Shown: in pieces, positions 11,813-22,555 of the stretch
Position numbering within the stretch: the stretch's first letter is position 1
Layout: each line of letters starts with the position of its first letter
NCBI RefSeq assembly: GCF_014898055.3
Contig: NW_023602073.1
Span: 20,135,784-20,199,783, forward strand
Direction of reading: 5' to 3'
Length of the DNA: 64,000 nt
Source of the DNA: Talpa occidentalis
Lineage: Eukaryota > Chordata > Mammalia > Eulipotyphla > Talpidae
Made by a program: the position numbers and the translations under genes
Notes under the pieces: generated by a model
Told to the model about the DNA's origin: nothing
The model's database searches: none
What the model saw: the letters and a program-made list of their open reading frames with translations, nothing else

Positions 11813-12362
11813 CAATTGAGCTAATATACAAATTATTTATATGTTTTTATATATAATCTTTTCTTACATACAATTTTATATATTTTCAAGAACAGAAAAG
11901 GAATGTAGTTTTAAAGATGAAAAAATGTATTTAATTGCACTTTATGGCCAATTCATTAATTTTTGGCAATAGTAGGTTTAATTTAATGGAGTGGCCAAAC
12001 AAAATATTCTTGGATAAACCACGCAATACTTCTAGGCCAGAAATTAATTTATTTTGTGCTGGGTTTAATAACAGAAAATTAATTAACATTCTGCCAGGCA
12101 CATAAATGGAAGTTTTGGGAGTCTCCAAAAACCTCACCTGATAAATTGCAGTTGCAAGAGAAAAAGCCTAGATGAGTAAATGTGTTTTTACAATATCTAA
12201 AATGTCAAGTATCATCTTCAAGTCTCCCTCAACATTGTCTCCACATAACCTTCCTTAGCTTATGTAAAAGTAGTTTTATACACTTGTGGAACACCCACAT
12301 GCACAGAAACATGCAAACACACACCCACACTAAACTATACAAATTATGAAGTAAGTTTTCTT

Positions 12363-12629
12363 TTTTTTTAAAGATTTATTTATTTATGCATGCAAGAACT
12401 GGGGTACAGGCCAGAGGGGTGGGGAGTGAGAGGATTCACCAGATACAGAGTGAGAAACAGAATAGGCAGAATAACTGAAATACACTGCTGAGGGGAGCAG
12501 TGAGTGTCAGAAGAGGTCTACTGCACCATGTGGGTAGCTCCCTATCTGGGGATCGGAGTCATGCCTCACTGGCTGCAGATAGCTTCATAGGTTTCATCTT
12601 AACCCCTTGAGCCACCAGGGAGGCCCTCT
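12363..12629 (-). repeat. tRNA-derived SINE, subfamily 2
   Basis: Reverse copy with target-site duplication AGTAAGTTTTCTT (12350-12362 and 12630-12642). The matching place in unit A (about 3350-3370) is empty, so the SINE arrived after A and B separated. Confidence 0.9.
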
Positions 12630-13610
12630 AGTAAGTTTTCTTGTTGTGGGCAAGGGACTGTCACATCTATGCCAACTCTTCTCCATCCATCTGACATTTA
12701 AACAATCTCCCAGTAAAATTATATAGTTCACTACACAAGCTAGGAGCATCCATACACATTCTCACCTTTTAGGTAAATTATTACAAGTACATCCATGGAG
12801 TTTGTGAAGAAAAAAGAGGATCATTTTCCTTTATGTCTCTGGGTCAGGCTAACAAATTAAATGAGAGATAAACACAGACATGCCCTCACCATTCAGACAC
12901 AATTACTTTGCTATGTGCTTTATTTCCTTATGCTCTTTTTTCTCTGCTTATTCAGTTCCTGTGTATTTTCATAACTTGAGAACATAAAGTGTTTATAATA
13001 CATGCTACTCCTATGTCATCCAAATGGTGATCAGATCCACGTGAGGAAAGATATTTCATAAAGGTAATTTTCAAGAACACCTAAAATATTATCATGAAAA
13101 TAAGAATACAATTCCTTTTTTAGGATCTGTCTATATATATATTTTCTTGCTGCTGCACTAATTTTAAATGAAAGTGGTTTCCTCTTTTGTCTGGCAGGCA
13201 AAATGACATACAGACTAGGAAGACCCAAATATTCCGGTACCTTGAGCCATTGCCAGGACTGCATCAGAAAGCAATGAAGCTCCCAAGAGGCCTGGTAATG
13301 CTGGTGGCTGCATCATCTCAGGATCAACTTTGACAAATATCACACAGGATACTTAGGGAAAGTTGATTGAGACTTTACCCCTTAGAGAGGAATCAGAGCT
13401 TCTGCCCAACTATCAACCTTGATGAACGTTATCACTGAGCAGACTCAGACTCAGGTAAATGCTACCCAAAACAAGACAGGAGCAGTTCCATCATTGAAGT
13501 GGTGCAGTGGGCTACTAGATAGTTTTAAGGTAGGCGAGGAGATAAATAGCAAATTTACAATGATTCCATCTTGTCTTGCAGCCAACATCACTGGGAAATT
13601 AAGGAGAACT

Positions 13611-14525
13611 ATGGCTAATTTCACTGAGTGGGTTTCTTCTGATAGGATTTTCAGACAAGCCTGAGCTAGGACTCATCCATGCCTCCCTGTTCTTAGTCTT
13701 ATACATGGTGGCCTTAACTGGCAATATCACAGCAATTTCCATGAACAATAGTCTCCATTCACCAATGTATTTCTTCCTGAAACATCTCTCCTGGCTGGTC
13801 CTGTACTACATTTATGTGACTGTGCCAAGGTCTATTTGCAACTCTTTCATGCACAGTGGCTACATTTCCTCTTCGAATGCATAGTACAGTGTTTTGCTTT
13901 CCCTCTTTGTGCTGGTGCTGAACTCTTTATGCTGACAGTGATGTTTTATGATTGCTATGTGGCCATCTGCCTTCCACTGAAATCATCATGGATGTCAGCA
14001 CCTGTGTTCATGGAGTCGTAGGTGTCTGGATCAGTGGGGTAATTTCTGGAGCAATGCACACAGCTGCCACTTTCTCTATGCACTTCTGTGGCTCCCATAT
14101 CATTCACCAGTTCTTCTGTGATTTCCTCCAGCTCCTGAAACTTTTTTGTTCTAATGAGTACATCAGAGAGGTTGGGGTCAGTGCCTTCTTGGCTCTTATG
14201 GCCTTTCTTTAGGTCACTTTTATTGGACTGTCCTACATCCAGATATTCTCTACTATGCTGAAGATGCCTTCTGCCTAGGGCAGAGCTAAGGCCTTTTCCA
14301 TTTGTCTTCCTCACCTCGCTGTTGTCATATCGTTTATTTCAACCAGCGTATTTGAGTTTTTCCAGCCACTCTGACACTCCAAGTGCACTGGACATTTTTC
14401 TCACTATTATGTACACAGTTGTGCCCCCAACATTCAACCCAGTGATCTATAGCCTGAGAAATCAAGGTATAAAAGCAGCTCTGAGAAAGGTTTTCCAACG
14501 GAGAAAAGATGATCTCTTTTGTTGA
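13611..14525 (+). pseudogene. Olfactory receptor pseudogene, family 14-like (unit B)
   Basis: The sequence aligns along its whole length with the intact 311-residue paralogues and cannot encode a receptor. Breaks seen by eye: a 2-nt deletion just after the MANFT start (about 13627), an in-frame 9-nt loss in TM1 (near 13725), a 1-nt deletion near 13870, a 7-nt deletion just after the TM3 box (near 13978), TAG in TM5 (14210-14212), TAG in the TM5-TM6 loop (about 14276) and a 2-nt deletion near 14368. The DRY arginine is also cysteine. The TM7 region and the stop are retained, as are a splice acceptor AG (13580-13581), again 29 nt before the ATG, and AATAAA (14596-14601). Its upstream block has lost the exon 1 donor. 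Confidence 0.93.
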
Positions 14526-14844
14526 AGTACATCTGTTCGTTTCTTCATTGGGAAAAAAAAAAAGTTCAAAATATTATGGGAAAACTCTTGACTTAAATAA
14601 ATTGAGACAAGCAAATCTTAACTGAGTTTATGAAACATCACCTCAGAAGGCTAAAGGTCTAGGAACAACTTCCAGATAATTTTGGAAAATTTGCCTGAAC
14701 TTTGTACTTCTCAATGAGGACTGCATGCAATTTGCAAGGGAAACCATTCAAAGATGTGGGCTATTATCTGTTTAGTGTATGTAGCTGATGTTTGTGCATT
14801 TAGAAAGTATGAGTACAAGTATTATTTAAAGAATCATGGCTACT

Positions 14845-15095
14845 GGGCCTCCCTGGTGGCGCAGGTGGTTGAGCACTGCACTGTGAAGCTGTCCGCAGCC
14901 TCTGCAGAGTGGGTTCAATCCTCGATGGCCGGCAAGGGTCCCATGTGGCGAAGCAGACCTCTTCTGTCTCTCCCACTGCTTCCCTCAGCAGTGTAATTCA
15001 TCAGTTTGACTGCTCTGTTTCCTGCTCTGTGTCTGCTAAATCCTATCACCCTCCTGCACATCTGGCCTATACTTTGATTCTTTTTATATATATAA
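14845..15095 (+). repeat. tRNA-derived SINE, subfamily 1
   Basis: GGGCCTCCCTGGTGGCGCAG start. Imperfect flanks AAAGAATCATGGCTAC / AAAGAATCATATGCTAC indicate an older copy. Confidence 0.85.
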
Positions 15096-15559
15096 AAGAA
15101 TCATATGCTACAAACAGAATAGATATATTGAAAAATATGTCAAACAGTATTTATATGAGGATGAGTATAATGTGTAGTGCTCAAAATTTGAAAATCAATG
15201 TAGGAATTAATCAGTACATAAAACAAAGATAGACTTAGTGAACTGAAAGATTTTCTAAAATAAAAGTGTGATATTCCAACAAATAAGAAAGCAAAACAAA
15301 GTTATACAATATCATGAGAAATCAATTGAATTGTGATAGATCAGGAAAGTCTAGTATGTTAAAGGTTATTAATATGTTAAAATTAATTGTAAGTTCTCAA
15401 AATAATCTACTAGATCTATTTTTTCTGCCTTGAAGACTGGGCGAATAGACAATATTGAAAAAAAAAATTTCCAAATTAATAATGATAAAAACTTCAGATA
15501 TTAGAAACAATTAAACAATTTGGCAATACATAAAATGAATTCAAAAGTAGAATATCCTA

Positions 15560-15840
15560 GGGCCTCCCCGGTGGCGCAGCGGTTTAGTGCTGGGTTGCGA
15601 AGCTGCCCGAAGCCTATGCGGCACCGGTTTGATCCACGGCTGCTCCCCGGCCACCGGAGGAGAGTCCCACATGGCGCGCAGACCTCTCCTGCCACTTGCT
15701 GCTCCCCTCAGCAGTGTGCTTTGGTCCTTCTGCCTGCTCTGCTCCCTGCTCTGGCTCTGGTGAATTATCTCGCCCTCCCGTGCTTCTGACTGTAGCCAGT
15801 GTTTGCATAAATAAATAAAAATAAATCTTTTTTAAAAAAC
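15560..15840 (+). repeat. tRNA-derived SINE, subfamily 1
   Basis: GGGCCTCCCCGGTGGCGCAG start; target-site duplication GTAGAATATCCTA / GTAGTATATCCTA (15547-15559 and 15841-15853). Confidence 0.9.
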
Positions 15841-15880
15841 GTAGTATATCCTATTGACATTATAAATAACAGACAGTTTA

Positions 15881-16155
15881 TTTTATTTATTTATTTTTTA
15901 AAGATTTATTTATTTATGAATACAAGAACTAGAGTGTAGGCCAGAGGTACTTAAGGATAAGATGACTCACCAGAAGCAGAGTGGGGAGCAGAGAAGAGAG
16001 ATCCACTGAAAAACACTGCTGAGGGGCGCAGCAGGTGAGACAGGTCTGCTGCACTATGTGGGTCGGCTTCCTTGCTAGGTATCAAACTTGTGCAGCAGTG
16101 GCTGTGGATAGCTTCATAGTGTTGAGATTTAACCCCTTGCACCACCAAGGAGGCC
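15881..16155 (-). repeat. tRNA-derived SINE, subfamily 2
   Basis: Reverse copy ending CACCAAGGAGGCC. Imperfect flanks TAACAGACAGTTTA / TAACATAGACAATTTA. Confidence 0.82.
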
Positions 16156-16224
16156 GTAACATAGACAATTTAATATTACAGTAAATGGTTACTGCTTAAT
16201 TCTTTGCATTCAATGATCCTTTTC

Positions 16225-16610
16225 AAAATTATTATTTTTTATTTATTTTTATTTTTATATTCCCCATACAATTGTGACTCCCATATTTTGACCCCAATTC
16301 CTCCCCTCCCTGTCCCCCACCCCCCATAGAGTGTCTCTGGTTCGTAGTTGTTTGTTGATTTTGATTTTACTTTCTTATAGTTATTCTTTTTCCTGGTCCC
16401 TTATTTAAGTTTTCTAGATTCCTGCTATGAGTGAGACCATCTGGTATTTTTCTTTTTCTTTCTGCCTTATTTCGCTGAGCATGATCCCTTCCAGCGCCAT
16501 CCATGTTGCTGCAAATTGCACGTGTTTATCTTTTATGAATGCTGAGTAATATTCCATGGTGTATATGGACCACATCTTCTTGATCCAGTCATCTATTTTT
16601 GCATAAAGTG
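16225..16610 (-). mobile_element. L1 3'-end fragment
   Basis: Minus-strand 3' UTR and the ORF2 C-terminal segment, same organisation as 9115-9530. 5'-truncated. Confidence 0.86.
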
Positions 16611-16611
16611 T

Positions 16612-17064
16612 AGGTAGAAGTTGTGGTTCATTTTATTCAAAGAGTTATCTACCTGACCTGGGACTGAGAACTATTGTTTTCTGATGAATTTCACCTGTGT
16701 TATGTCAACTGATACTATAGGTATGGGATTCTAATCTGCTCAAATGATGTATGTGTTCATGCTTATAATGTTAAACTCTGTTAATAAACATAGCTTCATA
16801 GTACTTTCGTATACTAAAGACTAAGTTCTCCAACTCTGATCTTCCAGATTGTCTATTCTTCTCTAGAGTCTTTCTATATCCACATAAGCTTTAGAATCAG
16901 TTTACCAATTGCAAAACATTAAATCCATAGATAAAGTAGAAAAATTAAAAAAAAATCATACTTTCCAATCTATGACCAGAATGCTTTTTGCATTTATTTA
17001 TGTCTTTAAAAATTCTGTCCTCTATGATATGGAGTTTTTGTTGTAATGGTTTTTAAATCTTTTT
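16612..17064. other. Unit B distal 3' flank
   Basis: Matches 8590-9060 downstream of unit A (GATTCTAATCTG followed by a TATGTG-rich stretch, then TAGTACTTT). It shows that the A/B duplication unit extends at least 2.5 kb past the stop codon. No gene seen. Confidence 0.6.
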
Positions 17065-17390
17065 TTTTTAATATTCAAATTCATTTTTTAATGGACAGAA
17101 CACTGCTTTATAAAAGTATACATATTTCAGGTGTGTACAAATAAATATCAACTTGTGTATATACTACATTAAGTTCAGCACTAAATTTCCAATTCTGTCC
17201 TCCACATAATTGACACATTTTGCCTGAGTCACCCATTCCTCTTCGCCCTCCCATTCTGGTAAACATTAGTTGCTTCTAATGTTTACTTTTGTTTTATTTG
17301 GTTCATGTCTTTGTTTTCTCTGTACATAACACATGAATGAAATCATGTGATATTTGTCTTTCTCTGACTCAATTCACTGAACATAAAAAT
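17065..17390 (-). mobile_element. Old L1 3'-end remnant
   Basis: Diverged minus-strand sequence with the typical 3' end of older mammalian L1s (TCATGTGATATTTGTCTTTC, then TGACTCAATTCACTGAACAT). It directly precedes a plus-strand L1. Confidence 0.6.
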
Positions 17391-17397
17391 CTGAGGC

Positions 17398-20300
17398 ATA
17401 TAAGGTTGGACCAAGACAAACATCAACAGATATACCAAGATTGAAATCATACCAACTATCTTCTCTGACCATGAAGGCATCAAACTAGAAATAAACCATA
17501 AAAAGAAGGCAAGGAACTCTCCTACCTCATGGAGATTGAAACCCACACTACTGGAAGACCACTGGACTAATGAGGAGATCAAAGAAGAAATTAAAAAAAA
17601 AATCTTTGAGTTGAATGACAAGGAGGACACCAATTTCCCAAATGTATGGGATGCAGCAAAAGCAGTAATAAGAGGAAAATATATAGCAATAGAGGCTCAC
17701 ATCAAGAAACAAGAAAGAACTCAAAAAAAAACAAAGTATTCTCAAAGCTCAAAGAACTAGAAAAAGTACAACAAAAAAAAAACCACAACAACAGAAGAAG
17801 AAAAGAAATAATAAAAACCAAGCAGAAATAAATGAAATTGAAACTAAAAAAAAAAAAAAACAATCCAAAAGATCAATGAAACCAAAAGCTGGTTCTTTGA
17901 AAAAATAAATAACATAGACAAACCCCTAGCCAGGCTTACAAAGGAAAAAACAGGAGAAAGCACAAATAAACAGGATCACAAATGAAAAAGGAGAAATCAA
18001 ACGGACACAGCAGATATCAAAAGAATAATCAGTAACTACTATGAACAGCTATATGGAAACAAGTTCAACAATCTAGAAGATATGAACAAATTCCTACAAC
18101 TCTACAATCACCCAAAGGTACATAAAGAAGAAATAGAACACCTAAACAGACCAATTACAAGCACAAAATTGAAATGGTAATCAAAAACCTATAAAAAACA
18201 ATAACCCAGGACCTGATGGATTTACAAATGAATTCTACCAAACATTCAGAGATGAATTAGTGCCTATCCTTCACAAACTCTTTCAAAAAATTGAGAAGGA
18301 AGGGATAATACCAAACATGTTCTATGAAGCCAACATTACACCAATAACAAAACCGAACAAAGACAACACACAAAAAAGAAAACTACAGGAAAATCTCTCT
18401 AATGAACACAGATGCAAAAATCCTCAATAAAATTTTAGCTATCAGAATCCAACAATGCATCCATAAGATAATTCACCACGACCAAGTAGGATTCATTCCA
18501 GGGACACAAGGATGGTTCAACATCTGAAAATCAATCAACATCATCAAACACATCAACAAAAAGAAATATAAAAACCATATGATAATATCAATAAATGCCG
18601 AGAAAGCTTTCGACAAAGTGCAACACCCATTCATGATAAAAGCCCTTGAAATTCTTGGGATACAAGGAACATACCTCAACACCATAAAGGCCATATAGGA
18701 CAAGCCAACAACCAGTATCATTCTCAATGGCGAAAAGCTGAAAGCATTTCCATTAAGATCTAGAACAAGACAAGGATGTCCACTCACACCACTGCTTTTC
18801 AATATAATACTGGAAGTCCTAGCCAGAGCAATAAGACAAGAGAAAGACATACAAGGAATCCAAATAGGAAAAGAAGAAGTCAAACTATCACTATTTGCAG
18901 ATGATATGATAATATACATAGAGAACCCCAAAAAGTCCACAGAAAAACTAATTCAACTAATTCAACTAATTCAACTAATCAACTAATTCAACTAATTCAA
19001 CTAATCAATCGGTTACAAAATCAACACACAAAAATCAGTAGCCTTCCTATACACAAACAATAAATCTGAAGAAGAAGAAAAAAAAATTCCTTCTACTATT
19101 GAAACAAAAAAATATCAAATATTTGGGAATAAATCTAACAAAAGTGGTAAAGGATCTATACAAAAAAAAAAAAACTATAAAACACTTTTAAAAGAAATAG
19201 CAGAAGACACAAAGAAATGGAAAGACATCCCCTGCTCATGGATTGGAAGAATTAACATCATCAAAATGGCCATCCTACCAAAAGCAATACACAGATTCAA
19301 TGGTATTCCAATCAAAATTTCAATGTCATTCTTCAAAGAAATAGAACAATTATTGATGAAATTCATATGGAATCACCAAAAACCACAGATAGCCAAAGTT
19401 CTTCTGGAAAAAAAAAATGAATGCAGGCATCACAATCCCAGACTTCAAACTATACTACAAAACCACAATCATCAAAACTGCATGGTATTGGAACAAAAAC
19501 AGACACACAGACCAATGGAATCAAATAGAAAATCCAGAAATAAACCCACAGATTTATGGTCAACTAATCTTTGACAAAGGAGCAAAGAATATGCACTGGA
19601 GCAAAGAAAGTTTGTTCAATAAATGGTGCTGGGAAAACTGGGTCTTTACATGCAAAAGAATGAAGCTTGACCACTGCCTCACACCACGCATAAAAAACAA
19701 CTCAAAATGGATGAAAGAACTAGACATAAGACCTGAAACCATAAAATATATAGAAGGAATTATAGGCAAAACACTACATGACATGCACATCAAAGACATC
19801 TTTACAGACACATCACCCAAAGCAGTGATAGTGAAGGCAAAGATCAACAGTTGGGACTACATCAAATTAAAGAGCTTCTGCACAGCAAAAGAGACAATAA
19901 CCAAAACAAAGAGAAACCCCACCAACTGGGATAATATTTTTGCACACAACACTAATGATAAAGGACTGATCACAAAAATCTACAAAGAGCTGATGAGACT
20001 CAACAAAAACAAAGAAAATAATCCAGTCAAAAAATGGGCAGAAGAGCTAAAAAGAAACTTCTCTGAAGAAGAAATGCAAATGGCCAACAGGCTTATGAAA
20101 AAATGTTCAACATCACTTGTAATCATGAAATGTAAATCAAAACTTCAATGAGATACTATCTTATGCCAGTGAGAATGGTGCATATTAAAAAAAAAAAAAA
20201 CTAGCAACAACAAATGTTGGTGAGGATGTGGAGAAAAAGGAACTCTCCTGCACTGCTGGTGGGAGTGCAAACTGGTCCAACCACTATGGAGAGCTGTGTG

Positions 20301-20932
20301 GAGATTTCTTGATCTATTAAATGTAGAGCTTCCATAGGATCAGCAATTCTACTCCTAGGTATTTACCCAAATGACACAGAAATAGTAATTCCAAAGGGCA
20401 CCTGCATCCCTATGTTTACAGCAGCACTATTACAATAGCTAAGTTATGGAAGCAACCGAAATACCCAAAAATAGATGACTGGATCAAGAAGATGTGGTAC
20501 ATATACACCATGGAATATTACTCAGCATTCAAAAAAGATAAACACATGCAGTTTGCAGCAACACGGATGGAGCTAGAAGGGATCATGCTCAGTGAAATAA
20601 GTCAGAAAGAAAAAGAAAAACACTGGATGGTCTCTCTGATAGTAGAAATTTAGAAAATCTAAATAAGAGACCAGGAAAAAGACTAATTGATACAAAAAAT
20701 CAAAATAAAAATAAAAAATAAAAAAATAAAAAAAATCAGAATCAACAAGCAACTATAAACCAGAGACACACTATGGGGTGGGGGTGCAGGTAGGGGCGGG
20801 GAAAGGAAGGACTAGAGTTAAAATAAGAGGGTGGTGCAATTGTATGGGGAATATAACCAAAATGAAAATGCATACATTGTGAAAAATTATGTAAGAATTA
20901 CATAAAATAAAATATTTAAATTAAAAAAAAAA
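17398..20932 (+). mobile_element. 5'-truncated L1: ORF2 from endonuclease end through RT and C-terminal domain, plus 3' UTR
   Basis: About 3.5 kb of plus-strand L1, starting inside the endonuclease domain of ORF2 and ending in an A tail. The ORF2 frame is broken by many small indels and stops. Pieces are recognisable: the RT active-site region FADDMI near 18892-18909, and the C-terminal zinc-knuckle domain within the longest open stretch (19417-20151, 244 aa). The 3' UTR from about 20700 carries the G-rich tract and AATAAAATA. It cannot encode active machinery. Confidence 0.93.
18947..19008. repeat. ATTCAACTA 9-bp tandem expansion inside L1 ORF2
   Basis: The L1 segment normally reading about one ACTAATTCAACT unit is expanded to several ATTCAACTA repeats with two ATCAACTA variants. 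This lies just downstream of the RT FADD region. Related L1 copies here (around 24380, minus) lack the expansion. Confidence 0.8.
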
Positions 20933-21142
20933 GATCTGGGGTGTAGGAAAGAGGTGAAAGTTATGAGGGGATTCACCAGAACAAAGTGGCAGTTTTACTG
21001 CAATACACTGCTGAGGGGAGCAGTGGGCAAGACAGGAGAGTTCTGCTGCAGCATATGTGTGTCAGCTCCCTGGCCAGGAATCAAACTCAGGCTACAACAG
21101 TCATAGCATTGAGACTTCACTCCTATACCACCAGGGAGACCC
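20933..21142 (-). repeat. tRNA-derived SINE, subfamily 2, truncated
   Basis: Reverse copy abutting the L1 A tail. It lacks the usual ATTTATTTATG end and starts within CTGGGGTGTAGG; ends CCACCAGGGAGACCC. Confidence 0.78.
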
Positions 21143-21228
21143 ATTGTTTTCATTTTTAAACATCCTTGCTTATTTCTACAACAAATGATAAGTTTTCTAG
21201 ATTTCTTATTTTATTTATTTATTCATTT

Positions 21229-22455
21229 TTTTAAATAATAAATTTTATTTTTATATTCCCCATACAATTGCAACCCCCCATTCTGACCCCAATCCATCCC
21301 CTCCCACCCCCCACCCCCCCAAAAGTGTCTCTGGTTCATAGCTTTTTGTTGATTTTCATTTTCACTTTCTTATAGTTATTCATTTTCCTGGTCCCTTATT
21401 TAAGTTTTCTAAATTCCGGCTGTGAGTGAGACCATCCGGTATTTTTATTTTTCTTTCTGGCTTATTTTGCTGAGCATGATCCCTTCCAGCGCCATCCATG
21501 TTGCTGCAAATTGAACTGCAAATTGTTTATCTTTTTTGAATGCTGAGTAATATTCCATGAAATATATGTACCACATCTTCTTGATCCAGTCATCTATTTT
21601 TGGGCATTTGGGCTGTTTCCAAAGCTTAACTATTGTAAATAGTGTTGCTATAAACATAGGGGTGCAGGTGTTATTTGGAATTGATGTTTCTGTGTCCTTT
21701 GAGTAAATACCTAGGAGTGGAATTGCTGGATCATATGGAAGCTCTATGTTTAGTAGGTCAAGAAATCTCCACACAGCTCTCCATAGTGGTTGGACCAGTT
21801 TGTACTCCCACCAACAGTGCAGAAGAGTTCCTTTTTCTCCACACCCTCGCCAACATTTGTTGTTGCTAGTTTTTTAATATGTGCCATTCTCATGTGTGAG
21901 ATGGTATCTCATGGTAGTTTTGATTTGCATTTCCCTGATTACAAGTGATGTTGAACATTTTTTCATATGCCTGTTGGCCATTTGCATTTCCTCTTCAGAG
22001 AAGTTTCTTTTTAGCTCTTCTGCCCATTTTTTGACTGGATTATTTCTTTGTTTTGCTGAGTCTCATCAGCTCTTTGCAGATTTTTGTGATCAGTCCTTTA
22101 TCATTAGTGTTGGGTGCAAAAATGTTCTCCCAGTTGGTGGGGTTCTCTTTGTTTTGTTATTGTCTCTTTTTCGGTGCAGAAGCTCTTTAATTTGATGTAG
22201 TCCCAGCTGTTTATCTTTGCCTCACTATCATGCTTTGGGTGATGTGTCTGTAATATGTCTTTGATGTGAAAATCACATAGTGTTTTCGCCATATTTCCTT
22301 CTATGTATTTTATGGTTTCAGGTCTTATGTCTAGTTCTTTAATCCATTTGAGTTGATTTTGTGTATGGTGTGAGGGTAGTGGTCAAGCTTCATCTTTTGC
22401 ATGTAGTGACACAGTTTTCCCAGCACCATTTATTGAACAAACTTTCTTTGCTCCA
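21229..22455 (-). mobile_element. L1 3' part, runs into assembly gap
   Basis: Minus-strand L1 3' UTR and C-terminal third of ORF2, cut by the N run at 22456. Likely the 3' portion of the older L1 whose 5' portion appears at 28866-30822, separated by a later L1 and by gap-hidden sequence. Confidence 0.85.
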
Positions 22456-22555
22456 NNNNNNNNNNNNNNNNNNNNNNNNNNNNNNNNNNNNNNNNNNNNN
22501 NNNNNNNNNNNNNNNNNNNNNNNNNNNNNNNNNNNNNNNNNNNNNNNNNNNNNNN
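22456..22555. other. Assembly gap (100 N)
   Basis: A run of exactly 100 N, a conventional placeholder length, between two L1 3' regions. The true size is unknown and more L1 sequence is probably missing. Confidence 0.98.

Noticed and set aside
18940..19010. CRISPR-like short repeats
   Set aside because: Direct 9-bp repeats without spacers, within a mammalian L1.
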